A stretch of DNA of 64,000 bases, taken from contig NZ_CP047349.1 in the NCBI RefSeq assembly GCF_011045835.1, positions 310,001 through 374,000 on the forward strand. The letters run 5' to 3'. The notes under the pieces were generated by a model. It saw nothing but the letters and a program-made list of their open reading frames with translations. It was not told the DNA's origin and ran no database searches. This DNA comes from Proteus terrae subsp. cibarius (lineage in GTDB: Bacteria > Pseudomonadota > Gammaproteobacteria > Enterobacterales > Enterobacteriaceae). The position numbers and the translations under genes were made by a program. Numbering within the stretch: position 1 is the stretch's first letter; every line of letters starts with the position of its first letter. Shown one piece after another: positions 45,032 to 54,220 of the stretch.

Positions 45032-46729
45032 ATGGGTGATCAACAAGAAAACGCCACAACAAGTAGAACGTTTACTGGTGCGCAATTAATCGTTTATTTA
45101 CTGGAACGGCAAGGTATTACAACAGTTGCTGGGATCCCCGGTGGTGCAGCGCTTCCGTTGTATGATGCATTGAGCCAAAGTAAATCTATTCGACATATCT
45201 TAACTCGCCATGAACAAGGTGCCGGTTTTATTGCACAAGGTATTGCTCGTGCAAATGGTAAACCTGCTGTTTGTATTGCTTCGAGTGGACCGGGTGCGAC
45301 AAATTTAGTGACAGCTATTGCCGATGCTAAACTGGATTCTATCCCTTTGGTTTGTATTACAGGTCAGGTATCTTCAGCGATGATCGGAACTGATGCTTTC
45401 CAAGAAGTTGATACTTACGGCATGTCTATTCCAATTACTAAACATAACTATTTAGTTCGTGATATTGCGGACTTACCTGACATTATTTGTGATGCGTTTC
45501 GTTTAGCGATGTCAGGAAGACCAGGCCCTGTTTGGGTTGACGTACCAAAAGATATTCAGCAAGCCAAAATTACATTAGAAGCGTTACCGCCTATTCCACA
45601 TAAAGATCCTGTTCCCGCATTTAATACTGATTTAGTGATACAAGCAGCGCAGATGATTAATCAGGCTAAAAACCCTGTTTTATATTTAGGTGGGGGGATC
45701 ATCAGCTCTGAAGCATGTAAAGAAGCAATTGAATTAGCAGAGAAAAACAACCTGCCAACAACCATGACTTTGATGGGGTTAGGATTAATGCCACCTTCGC
45801 ATCCACTGTATTTGGGGATGTTGGGTATGCATGCGACTCGTAGCACCAATTTTATTTTAGAAGAAGCCGATCTGTTGATTGTATTGGGGGCTCGATTTGA
45901 CGATCGTGCCATTGGTAAAGCTGAGAAGTTTTGCCCTAATGCCAAAATTATTCATGTTGATATTGATCGCGCTGAAATTAGTAAGATCAAACGCCCTGAT
46001 ATTGCGATCCACGCCGATGCAAAATCAGTGTTATCACTGTTATTACCATTGATTAATACAAACAAACGTAATGAATGGATAGAGCGCGTTACGACACTGA
46101 AACAAGAATATCCATTAGAGATGAAAAACTCTGAAAACATCTTAAGTGGTTATGGCATCGTATTAGCGGCTGCAAATTGTGTTGATGATGATGCCATTAT
46201 TACGACTGACGTAGGGCAACATCAAATGTGGGTAGCACAAGCGTATCCGTTAAATCGCCCTCGACAATGGTTAACGTCTGGCGGTTTAGGTACGATGGGA
46301 TTTGGTTTACCAGCAGCAATTGGTGCCGCATTAGCTGAGCCAGATAAGAAAATCCTCTGCTTCTCAGGGGATGGTAGCATTATGATGAATATTCAAGAAT
46401 TTGCTACGGCGGCAGAGCATCAATTAGATATCAAAATTATTTTGATAAATAATCAGGCGTTAGGATTGGTTCACCAACAACAAACGCTGTTTTTTGATGA
46501 GCGCATTTATGCTGCGGCTTACCCTTACCAAACAGATTTTATTCGTATTGCACAAGGTTTTGGTTTAGATACCTGTGACTTAAATCAGGAAGCGGATCCT
46601 GCGAGTGCACTGAAAGCAGCGATTGAAAAACCGGGTCCGTGTTTAATTCATGTAATGATTGATATTCATGAAAAAGTATTTCCAATGGTACCGCCAGGGG
46701 CGGCAAATATTGAGATGATAGGAGCTTAA
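45032..46729 (+). CDS. ilvB: Acetolactate synthase I large subunit IlvB
   Basis: A 565-residue ThDP enzyme that condenses pyruvate to acetolactate (valine/leucine) or with 2-ketobutyrate (isoleucine). GIPGGAALPLYDAL and HEQGAGFIAQGIARA hold the ThDP activating Glu. GDGSIMMNIQEFATAAEHQL is the Mg-ThDP motif and GLGTMGFGLPAAIGAA precedes it. Length and linkage to ilvN plus ivbL identify isozyme I. ilvN follows by three bases. Confidence 0.96.
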   Translation: MGDQQENATTSRTFTGAQLIVYLLERQGITTVAGIPGGAALPLYDALSQSKSIRHILTRHEQGAGFIAQGIARANGKPAVCIASSGPGATNLVTAIADAKLDSIPLVCITGQVSSAMIGTDAFQEVDTYGMSIPITKHNYLVRDIADLPDIICDAFRLAMSGRPGPVWVDVPKDIQQAKITLEALPPIPHKDPVPAFNTDLVIQAAQMINQAKNPVLYLGGGIISSEACKEAIELAEKNNLPTTMTLMGLGLMPPSHPLYLGMLGMHATRSTNFILEEADLLIVLGARFDDRAIGKAEKFCPNAKIIHVDIDRAEISKIKRPDIAIHADAKSVLSLLLPLINTNKRNEWIERVTTLKQEYPLEMKNSENILSGYGIVLAAANCVDDDAIITTDVGQHQMWVAQAYPLNRPRQWLTSGGLGTMGFGLPAAIGAALAEPDKKILCFSGDGSIMMNIQEFATAAEHQLDIKIILINNQALGLVHQQQTLFFDERIYAAAYPYQTDFIRIAQGFGLDTCDLNQEADPASALKAAIEKPGPCLIHVMIDIHEKVFPMVPPGAANIEMIGA

Positions 46730-46732
46730 TTT

Positions 46733-47017
46733 ATGTCACAACAATCACAACCTATCGCGCTAGAATTAATTGTTCGCAACCATCCCGGTGTTATGACCCA
46801 TATTTGTGGGTTATTTGCTCGTCGCGCATTTAACGTCGATGGTATTTTGTGTTTACCAATGAAAAATAGCGATAAAAGCCGGATTTGGCTATTAGTGCAA
46901 AAAGATGATCGTCTAATGCAGATGGTGAGTCAGGTAGAAAAGCTTGAAGACGTAAAAGAAGTGAGATTCAGCGACGATTTACGTGTTTTTGAGCAAATGG
47001 AAAGTTATTTAAATTAA
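46733..47017 (+). CDS. ilvN: Acetolactate synthase I small subunit IlvN
   Basis: A 94-residue ACT-domain regulatory subunit, the short type specific to [32 protein letters not shown] is the valine-binding ACT fold. It activates IlvB and confers valine inhibition. A strong hairpin lies a few bases after its stop. Confidence 0.96.
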   Translation: MSQQSQPIALELIVRNHPGVMTHICGLFARRAFNVDGILCLPMKNSDKSRIWLLVQKDDRLMQMVSQVEKLEDVKEVRFSDDLRVFEQMESYLN

Positions 47018-47025
47018 TGCAAATT

Positions 47026-47062
47026 GGCTCTCTCTTTAATAATTTAAGAGAGAGCCAGAATT
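47026..47062 (+). terminator. Terminator after ilvN
   Basis: GGCTCTCTCTT (47026-47036) / AAGAGAGAGCC (47046-47056) followed by AGAATTTT. The T run is short but the stem is strong. It separates the convergent ilvN and CDF genes. Confidence 0.78.
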
Positions 47063-47088
47063 TTATGAGTGTATAAATTTATTCTGTT

Positions 47089-47985
47089 TTAGTGGTGATT
47101 TTCTTCAAGATGTTGTCTGTCTTCACATTCCATCTGTAACGTAATATGGTTGATATGGAATTGCTCACGAAGTTGTTGCTCAAGGTGAATTCTGAGTTCT
47201 TCATGATTGGCATTAGGTTGATAAACGATGTGCCCACTTAAAATAAGTTTACTTTGTGTGAGTGCCCATAAATGCAAATCATGAGAGCCCACAACATCAG
47301 GGGTATTATTAATTGTTTCAGTAACCTGAATAAGATCGATACCGCGAGGCACGCCCTCAAGTAAAATATTCAGACATTCTTTAAGTAGTACCCAAGTTCG
47401 TGGGAAAACCATAAAACCGATTAACACGGCAATTATAGAGTCAACAAGCTCCCAACCTGTAAACCAAATAATGGCCGCTCCAATAATTACGCCAATTGAG
47501 CCCAGCATATCAGCCCAAACTTCTAAGTAAGCCCCTTTTACATTAAGGCTTTCATCCTTTGTGCTGGTGAGTAACTTCATTGAAATCAGATTAACAACAA
47601 GACCTATTGACGCAATGATAAGCATACCAACAGATTGAATATCAGGAGGCGAAGATAAGCGTTTATAGGCTTCATATAAAATATAGAAAGCGACTGCCAT
47701 TAAAATAAGTGCATTCATGGTTGCTGCTAATATTTCAAAGCGTGCATAACCATAAGTTCTAAAAACATCAGCGGCTTTTCTGCCTGCATGAATAGCTATC
47801 AGTGCAAGTAAAAGCGCGAAAGCATCCGTCATCATATGCATGGCATCGGAAATTAATGCCAAGCTACCAGTTAAATAACCGCCAATAAATTCGACTAACA
47901 TAAATGATGATGTTAAGCCGAATGCAATTAATAATCGCGACTCAGGTAGTGTTTTTACGTCCGCATGTTCATGATTTCCACTCAT
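47089..47985 (-). CDS. Cation diffusion facilitator (ZitB/CzcD-like zinc exporter)
   Basis: A 298-residue CDF protein with six membrane helices and a C-terminal cytosolic metal domain. The first half-site is SDAMHMMTDAFAL (His-x3-Asp). In helix V the usual His-x3-Asp of zinc CDFs is replaced by Glu-x3-Asp (YLEVWADMLGS). That variant is found in some CzcD-type members and may shift metal choice. The C-terminal tail has a few His (EENHH) but no long His loop. Zinc, cobalt or cadmium efflux is likely; the exact ion is open. It is a single-gene unit. Confidence 0.85.
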   Translation of the reverse strand: MSGNHEHADVKTLPESRLLIAFGLTSSFMLVEFIGGYLTGSLALISDAMHMMTDAFALLLALIAIHAGRKAADVFRTYGYARFEILAATMNALILMAVAFYILYEAYKRLSSPPDIQSVGMLIIASIGLVVNLISMKLLTSTKDESLNVKGAYLEVWADMLGSIGVIIGAAIIWFTGWELVDSIIAVLIGFMVFPRTWVLLKECLNILLEGVPRGIDLIQVTETINNTPDVVGSHDLHLWALTQSKLILSGHIVYQPNANHEELRIHLEQQLREQFHINHITLQMECEDRQHLEENHH

Positions 47986-48194
47986 TGAAGTTCCTTATTA
48001 TCCGAATAGCATTATTAAAAACATAGCTGAAAATAAAGAAAAATAAATTAGATAAAGGGAGAATTTCTAGACAACTTGAAGCGAATACAGAGACATTAAA
48101 TGAAGGAATATTGATAGTTAAGCTCACACGATAATTAAAACCAAAATGATTTACTAATTATCGTGCGGGTAATAAAGCTAGAGTAATAAATTGA

Positions 48195-48773
48195 TTAAGG
48201 ACGATGGTGGTAATGTTGTTGATTTGGGCTAGACATAATCACAGAAGCGCGCAAATGTCCTTCTACACAAATATAAGAGTGGGGGGCATTACCATGAAAA
48301 GCGTAAAAATCACCGGTTTCTAATAAAACCGTTTCGTCGTTATCAAAACGCATCATTAATTTACCAGAATAGACCATGATGTGTTCTTGAGTACCATCAG
48401 CGTGAGCAGGGCTATTAATAATCGCGCCGTGCTTCATTTCGATATGCCAAATCTCAGTAATATTGCCGATACCAATACGGAATTTAAACTCTTGAGCATA
48501 ATCACCAACGATAGGTTTATGTCGTTCTAAACGTGGGTACTCTTCACGCGTAAAACTAAATAGATCTCCCAGAGGAAAGCCAAGCGCTATCGCGATAGCC
48601 TCTAAGGTATCGATTCTAGGATTAGAATCACCTGATTCTAATTTTGACAATGCAGCCTTGGATATTCCCGATTTTCTTGATAACTCATTAAGTGACAAGT
48701 TTCGAGATTGTCTTAATTGTTTGACTTTATTACCAAGGTATTCATTCGTTTTTTTAGGAGGTTGTGGGTTCAT
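48195..48773 (-). CDS. XRE family regulator with C-terminal cupin domain
   Basis: A 192-residue regulator: helix-turn-helix (NLSLNELSRKSGISKAALSKLESG) in residues about 28-52, then a cupin barrel in residues 110-185 (HADGTQEHIMVYSG, GDFYAFHGNAPHSY). The class includes SutR/PuuR-like proteins that sense small metabolites. It is divergent from the TSUP exporter gene at 48958, 185 bases away, and probably controls it. The ATG at 48773 is used; a TTG two codons earlier is possible. Confidence 0.85.
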   Translation of the reverse strand: MNPQPPKKTNEYLGNKVKQLRQSRNLSLNELSRKSGISKAALSKLESGDSNPRIDTLEAIAIALGFPLGDLFSFTREEYPRLERHKPIVGDYAQEFKFRIGIGNITEIWHIEMKHGAIINSPAHADGTQEHIMVYSGKLMMRFDNDETVLLETGDFYAFHGNAPHSYICVEGHLRASVIMSSPNQQHYHHRP

Positions 48774-48957
48774 TGCCAATTCAAAATATCGTTAGTTTAA
48801 AAGTGTCATTCCGAGTAGATAATAACACTAATTAACCGTATTCGGAAAAATGAGATCCTGTTTCTGCTGTATTTTGTGAATCGTCTTACGATCACTGTTC
48901 GATTTTTAGTAATTACGCTAATATCCTTCAATAAATGATAATTATTCAAGGTTTATT

Positions 48958-49704
48958 ATGATGGACTTGCTTAGTTGGTCTGATCTTTTTATTTGCCTAC
49001 TTACCTTATTTTTTGCTTACGTTATTTTCGGTATGGCTGGGTTTGGATCGGCGTTAATTGCTGGCCCAGTATTAGCACTTTTTTTACCTCTTTCAATGAT
49101 AGTGCCTTTATTGGCATTAATCGATTTAAGTGCCGCCATAGTGAATGTTTTAAGAGATGGTAAACAGGCTGATTTTAAAGAGATACGCTATCTTATCCCG
49201 CTTATTATTATTGGTAGTCTTGTCGGTGCGACAATTTTATTAACCACACGACCTGATTTACTCTCTCTTCTTTTAGGTATCTTTGCCGCTTGCTATGCAA
49301 TCTATGCACTATTTTGGAAAAAACAAGAAAGCCAATTTTCCCAACACTTAGTTTATCCTTTTGGATTAATCGGCGGTGTATTTAGCGCGTTGTTTGGTAG
49401 TGGGGGATTTTTATATGCGATTTACTTGTCAGGCAGAATTGCAGACAAAAATAAGTTTCGCATCACACAAACCACGTTGATCGGTTTTAGTACATTAACG
49501 CGAGTGGTAATTTTCTTATTTGCAGGTATTTATTGGCAATTAGATATTCTTAAGTTAGCGATTATTTTCTTACCTGCTATGTTTGCTGGCGTGTGGTTAG
49601 GGCGAAATTTAACATTACGGATGTCAAAAGCACGATTTATGAGTGTGATTTATACCATTGTATTGGTATCGGGTACTGTGCTTATCTACCGTTATTTTTC
49701 TTAA
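48958..49704 (+). CDS. TSUP (TauE/SafE) family membrane protein
   Basis: A 248-residue protein with about eight membrane helices. The repeated TSUP motifs appear as YVIFGMAGFGSALIAGPVLA and GGVFSALFGSGGFLYAIYL. The family exports sulfite and related organic or sulfur anions. The substrate is not readable from the sequence. Divergent placement from an XRE-cupin regulator suggests inducible expression. AAGG precedes the start; Met2 is an alternative. Confidence 0.82.
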   Translation: MMDLLSWSDLFICLLTLFFAYVIFGMAGFGSALIAGPVLALFLPLSMIVPLLALIDLSAAIVNVLRDGKQADFKEIRYLIPLIIIGSLVGATILLTTRPDLLSLLLGIFAACYAIYALFWKKQESQFSQHLVYPFGLIGGVFSALFGSGGFLYAIYLSGRIADKNKFRITQTTLIGFSTLTRVVIFLFAGIYWQLDILKLAIIFLPAMFAGVWLGRNLTLRMSKARFMSVIYTIVLVSGTVLIYRYFS

Positions 49705-49904
49705 GCTTTGTAGGACAAATGACGGTGAAGTGAGAATATTGTGAAAGGCAAAGATCTTCGTGAGTCAAATGGAGATCTTTCTCTGATTTATATTACTTTT
49801 TAAGCATGTTTATCTATTTCTTATCCCCTATAATACAACAATATTTTATTTAACCTCCTTCCTTTTATTACAGAGGTTTCTGTTATTCACAGAAACAAAA
49901 TAAC

Positions 49905-51092
49905 ATGTCACATCAAAATTATCGCCAATCTGAAGTTTTTGCGATAACAACTATCACGGTAAGTATTGGTGTTATCGGGATTGTTATCGGATTAACTATT
50001 CCTATGGTTGCACTACGCCTCAATTTAGTGGGCATTAGTGAATCTATTATTGGGCTTATTTCCGCCGCGCCAGCTATTGGGATGTTAGTTGTTTCACCTT
50101 TTGCTCGTCGTATTGTGCAATGGGTTGGTAAACGCTTTGCGATGCTATTAGCAACCATTGTTTCTGCAATCAGTTTATTACCCTTAATGGGAAGCTTGCC
50201 TCTGGAGCTGTTATTTCCTTTACGATTAATCACTGGTATTGCCAGTGGTGTGATGATTTGTTTAGGCGAAACGTGGATTAATGAGCTTTCACCAGATAAT
50301 AAACGTGGGCGAATTTTAGCGGTATATACCACCGTATTTACCATCAGCCAGTTATTAGGCCCTTCAATTATTGCGCTATATGGGGTCGCAGATAAGACAC
50401 CTATTTTAATTAGTGTCTTTATTCATATTATCTCTATTGTCCTGTTTTTAATGATGGATCAGAAAACAGGAGATAAATTACCGAAAGATACGCAAGCGCC
50501 TAATTTCTCTATTATTCGCTTTGTTAAAGTTGCACCTGCAATCTGTGGCGGCATTGTTTTCTTTGCTTTTTTTGATGGTACCGTACTTTCAATGTTTCCT
50601 ATTTATGGCCTAAGTGTAGGGCATACTGAAGCCATTGCAGCCATGATGATAAGCGCTATTTTAGCCGGTGACGCCATTATGCAAATGCCGTTTGGCTGGC
50701 TTGCTGACCACATGAACAGAACACGGTTATATCGAATTTGTGGTGTAGTGACTTTACTTGCCAGCTTATTATTACCGATCACGATGTCTCATACATTCTT
50801 GATTTGGCCTTTATTACTGGTGCTGGGTGCAACAGCGGGTGCGATATACACCATTGCGTTGGTACAAATAGGGCAATATTTCTCAGGTAATGATCTGATG
50901 GTCGCTAATGCGTCAGCTGCGATGTTATGGGGAATAGGTAATTTATCAGGGCCTTTGCTAGCAGGCGCATTGTCAGAAATTTCTTCATCTTCATTACCAT
51001 TTTTATTGGTTGCCATGACCGGCTTATTCTTAGTATCAACGATGGAACGTTGGAATCTAGGCGTTGAAGCACTCAATAGTAGCTCATCTTAA
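49905..51092 (+). CDS. MFS transporter, YcaD-like
   Basis: A 395-residue 12-helix MFS protein. MALRLNLVGISESIIGLISAAPAIG and GETWINELSPDNKRGRILAVYTT (motif-C-like and loop region) resemble the YcaD branch, putative efflux or sugar-type transporters of unknown substrate. It stands alone; the 680-base downstream spacer separates it from ghxP. I cannot name a substrate. Confidence 0.78.
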   Translation: MSHQNYRQSEVFAITTITVSIGVIGIVIGLTIPMVALRLNLVGISESIIGLISAAPAIGMLVVSPFARRIVQWVGKRFAMLLATIVSAISLLPLMGSLPLELLFPLRLITGIASGVMICLGETWINELSPDNKRGRILAVYTTVFTISQLLGPSIIALYGVADKTPILISVFIHIISIVLFLMMDQKTGDKLPKDTQAPNFSIIRFVKVAPAICGGIVFFAFFDGTVLSMFPIYGLSVGHTEAIAAMMISAILAGDAIMQMPFGWLADHMNRTRLYRICGVVTLLASLLLPITMSHTFLIWPLLLVLGATAGAIYTIALVQIGQYFSGNDLMVANASAAMLWGIGNLSGPLLAGALSEISSSSLPFLLVAMTGLFLVSTMERWNLGVEALNSSSS

Positions 51093-51557
51093 TATCATTT
51101 TTTCTCTATCGTATTCCATTTAGGGTGTTAGGAGTGCGATAGAGGAAACCTCTCTTTTCTTGATTTCTAAATATTTAACTTTATCTTATTGTTTTTTATG
51201 AATGATTATAATTATCTTTCGTAATTGTACTTATTTTAAAATTTATTAAGAATAATCTAGAAATACCTATATTGAATAGAAAGTAAGTTGCTAAAACAAC
51301 GTTTATTAATCTAACGTTAGAAGTAGAAGATGACATTATCTTCAGATAAAAATAACGAATACTGCAAACCATTAATCGCCACACATAGGGAACTTTCGGT
51401 ATTATTTATCTAAGCAACTGATTAAAGTGACTAATAATAGATAAATATACCTATTTATTATCTTAATTGAAATAAATTAAATAAAAACAATTAATTAAGT
51501 TAACTTTCTACTGTGAGATAAGAATGATATTGGATGATTGTACAAAAGTAGAATGAT

Positions 51558-51597
51558 GAGGAAAGTAGGCAACTGCTTTCCTCTTTTTCTTTTTTTC
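51558..51597 (+). terminator. Orphan intrinsic terminator, possible small RNA 3' end
   Basis: GAGGAAAG (51558-51565) / CTTTCCTC (51576-51583) followed by CTTTTTCTTTTTTT. The nearest upstream plus-strand gene ends 466 bases earlier. A short RNA ending here is plausible; its start cannot be placed. Confidence 0.65.
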
Positions 51598-51672
51598 TGA
51601 CTTTAAACTATCTTTTTATGACATTTTTATTAAAAATGTATTTTTTCGCTTGATTCTTACCCTAAAAGCACC

Positions 51673-51796
51673 AGATAATCGTTTGCGTCAAATTCTCTCA
51701 CTCAATCCACACGAAAAACCAAACGTTTGCTTTTGACTCCCTCTTAAGATTTTTATCAATAAGAGGTTATTTTAATTGATACGTAATCGTTTTCGT
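51673..51796 (+). promoter_or_regulatory. Three PurR-box-like sites upstream of ghxP
   Basis: AACCAAACGTTTGCTT (51717-51732), AGATAATCGTTTGCGT (51673-51688) and ACGTAATCGTTTTCGT (51781-51796) match the PurR consensus ACGCAAACGTTTGCGT at about 13, 12 and 13 of 16 positions. All lie within 170 bases of a purine permease gene. Confidence 0.65.
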
Positions 51797-51835
51797 TTTT
51801 TGGAGAGTGAACCGTTTTTATGTCAGAGGAATGTA

Positions 51836-53182
51836 ATGTCTGCTAATCAATCAGCAAGCACAGGTAAACTGGATAGCTATTTTAAACTTACAGCTCGTGG
51901 TACAACTGTTCGCAAAGAAATGATCGCCGGTTTGACGACATTTTTGGCGATGGTGTATTCCGTGATTGTTGTTCCTAGCATGTTAGGACAAGCCGGTTTT
52001 CCACATACCGCAGTTTTTATCGCAACCTGTTTAGTCGCGGGATTGGGCTCTCTTCTAATGGGATTGTGGGCAAATCTTCCTATGGCAATTGGTTGTGCTA
52101 TTTCATTAACCGCATTTACCGCTTTCAGCTTGGTCTTAGGACAAAACATCTCTGTGCCTGTAGCTTTAGGTGCCGTGTTTTTAATGGGGTGTTTATTCAC
52201 TGTATTCTCGTTAACCGGCATTCGTACTTGGATCTTAAAAAATATTCCAATTGGTATCGCACATGGTGCGGGAATAGGGATAGGGCTATTTTTACTTTTA
52301 ATCGCAGCAAACAGTGTTGGATTAGTGGTGAAAAACCCATTTGATGGTTTACCTGTTGCAATGGGGAAATTTACATCATTCTCTGTTCTTATGTCACTTG
52401 CAGGATTAGCCGCTATTTTCGGATTAGAAAAACGTAAAGTACCGGGTGGCGTGCTATTAGTGATTGTGGCTATTTCTATTATTGGTCTTATTTTTGATCC
52501 TAATGTGAAATATCAAGGCATCTTTAAAATGCCTCAATTAGGTGAAGATGGGCTTTCTCTATTGTTTGCGATGGATATTAAAGGTGCCTTACAACCTTTA
52601 GTTTTACCAAGTGTTCTTGCGTTAGTGATGACTGCGATTTTTGATGCAACAGGGACTATCCGTGCCGTTGCCGGTCAAGCAAACTTATTAGATAAACGCG
52701 GACAAATTATTAATGGCGGAAAAGCACTAACTTCTGACTCTGTCAGTAGTATTTTTGCGGGTGTGATTGGTGCAGCTCCTGCTGCGGTTTATGTTGAATC
52801 AGCCGCAGGAACAGCCGCTGGTGGTAAAACAGGATTAACCGCAACAGTGGTTGGTATTTTATTTTTATTGATCCTTTTCTTATCGCCTCTCTCTTATTTA
52901 GTTCCAGCCTATGCAACGGCACCTGCGTTAATGTATGTAGGTTTATTAATGCTAGGTAATGTCACTAAGTTAGATTTTAGTGATTTCGTCGATGCAATGT
53001 CAGGCATGGTATGTGCTGTATTTATTGTTTTAACATGTAATATCGTCACAGGCATTATGTTAGGTTTCGGCTGTTTGGTGATTGGTCGAGTATTCGCTGG
53101 TGAATGGCGTAAACTCAATATTGGTACAGTGTTAATTACTATTGCTCTAGTGGCATTTTATGCGGGTGAGTGGGCTATTTAA
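51836..53182 (+). CDS. ghxP: NCS2 family hypoxanthine/guanine permease
   Basis: A 448-residue AzgA-like nucleobase permease very close to E. coli GhxP (YjcD) along its length. It has about 14 helices. [20 protein letters not shown] and [20 protein letters not shown] are family signatures, and [18 protein letters not shown] is the substrate loop. It imports hypoxanthine and guanine with protons. The ATG at 51836 follows AGAGGA; the frame extends 20 codons further without support. PurR-like boxes upstream suggest repression by purines. The next genes include yjcE, as in E. coli. Confidence 0.92.
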   Translation: MSANQSASTGKLDSYFKLTARGTTVRKEMIAGLTTFLAMVYSVIVVPSMLGQAGFPHTAVFIATCLVAGLGSLLMGLWANLPMAIGCAISLTAFTAFSLVLGQNISVPVALGAVFLMGCLFTVFSLTGIRTWILKNIPIGIAHGAGIGIGLFLLLIAANSVGLVVKNPFDGLPVAMGKFTSFSVLMSLAGLAAIFGLEKRKVPGGVLLVIVAISIIGLIFDPNVKYQGIFKMPQLGEDGLSLLFAMDIKGALQPLVLPSVLALVMTAIFDATGTIRAVAGQANLLDKRGQIINGGKALTSDSVSSIFAGVIGAAPAAVYVESAAGTAAGGKTGLTATVVGILFLLILFLSPLSYLVPAYATAPALMYVGLLMLGNVTKLDFSDFVDAMSGMVCAVFIVLTCNIVTGIMLGFGCLVIGRVFAGEWRKLNIGTVLITIALVAFYAGEWAI

Positions 53183-53206
53183 TTAAAATAATCGGTTTTA
53201 AAGACA

Positions 53207-53238
53207 AAAGGCGGAATATATTTTCATTCCGCCTTTTT
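53207..53238 (+). terminator. Terminator after ghxP
   Basis: AAAGGCGGAAT / ATTCCGCCTTT with TTTTT following. Confidence 0.9.
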
Positions 53239-53309
53239 GCTATTTATTTATCTACTTTTATTCGCTATTGTCGAAATTAAACCTAGTAATTAAATAGTTG
53301 GTAGAATAT

Positions 53310-53813
53310 ATGCAAGAAATAAAAATACGCCACGGTGAACCTGACGACGCATCAGCAATTCAACAGTTATATACTCATCCTGATTTATATATTTGCACTT
53401 GCCAATTTCCTTATCCTTCAGTCACGATGTGGAAAAAAAGATTACTTGAATTTTCAGAACAAAATATTCCTAACTTTGTAGCAACTATCGATGGTCAAGT
53501 TGCAGGACACTTAGCACTGATAATCGATAATCACCCTCGTCGTCGCCACATTGTCAGTTTTGGTATCGGAGTTGGCGCTGAATACTCCGGGAAAGGTGTC
53601 GGTAAGTTACTTATCAATACAGCAATTGATTATGCTTTCAATTGGCTAGCAGCCACACGATTAGAATTAGAAGTGTATTCAGACAATGAAAGAGGTTTGC
53701 ATCTCTACAAGAAGTTAGGCTTTGAAGTTGAAGGTGTACGACGTAAAGCCGCCTTTAGAGAGGGTAAATATTGTGATGTTGTTATGATGTCGATGTTAAG
53801 AACAATTGAATAA
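53310..53813 (+). CDS. GNAT acetyltransferase, YhhY-like
   Basis: A 167-residue GNAT protein. The acetyl-CoA motif A reads VGAEYSGKGVGKLL and motif B NERGLHLYKKLGFEVEGVRRKAAFREGKY. The latter is close to E. coli YhhY/AaaT, which acetylates amino acids. PRRRHIVSFGIGV matches the same relative. The substrate is unproven. The ATG at 53310 is preferred over the TTG at 53298. Confidence 0.82.
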   Translation: MQEIKIRHGEPDDASAIQQLYTHPDLYICTCQFPYPSVTMWKKRLLEFSEQNIPNFVATIDGQVAGHLALIIDNHPRRRHIVSFGIGVGAEYSGKGVGKLLINTAIDYAFNWLAATRLELEVYSDNERGLHLYKKLGFEVEGVRRKAAFREGKYCDVVMMSMLRTIE

Positions 53814-54220
53814 TCATTAGCATTACGAGTTAGCTCTCAAATTTAATCGCTATTGTCATTTATCTATTATTTTTTATTTAATAGCTTATCATTTTACGTT
53901 TTTATACGGTCTATTACATTGCTTAGACTGAAAAAGAGAAATAAAAACGTATGCTTTCTATAATTAATGCCGTTAATAAATAGGGAGTAATAAATTGTAT
54001 ACAATGTGCGGTACTAGATACGATTAGTCTTAATTTTTAAATATTCTCACAGAGTCTGTGTGGGATCTGTTTAAAATAAGCGTGGATGCATAGATAGAGA
54101 TACAGAAAGAGATGATGCGCAAATTTTACATAATGTGTTTCTTTATCATTCGGTAGGTTTTCCTTATTACAAGGAAAAGATGATAGGTTTTCAGGATAAA
54201 AATAGGCATGTAAGGGTAAC
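53814..54220. other. Intergenic region before the Na+/H+ antiporter gene
   Basis: About 400 bases, A+T-rich; it should hold the yjcE promoter. A minus-strand ORF here overlaps the antiporter start and lacks a ribosome site. Nothing else recognised. Confidence 0.5.

Larger units (their letters stand above)
51093..51835. other. Long intergenic region before ghxP
   Basis: About 740 bases, mostly A+T-rich. It holds an orphan terminator at 51558-51597 and three PurR-like boxes between 51673 and 51796. The minus-strand ORF at 51196-51384 has no ribosome site and no recognisable product. Confidence 0.6.

Noticed and set aside
51196..51384. 62-codon minus-strand ORF in the gap before ghxP
   Set aside because: No ribosome site, composition like random A+T-rich DNA, no recognisable family.
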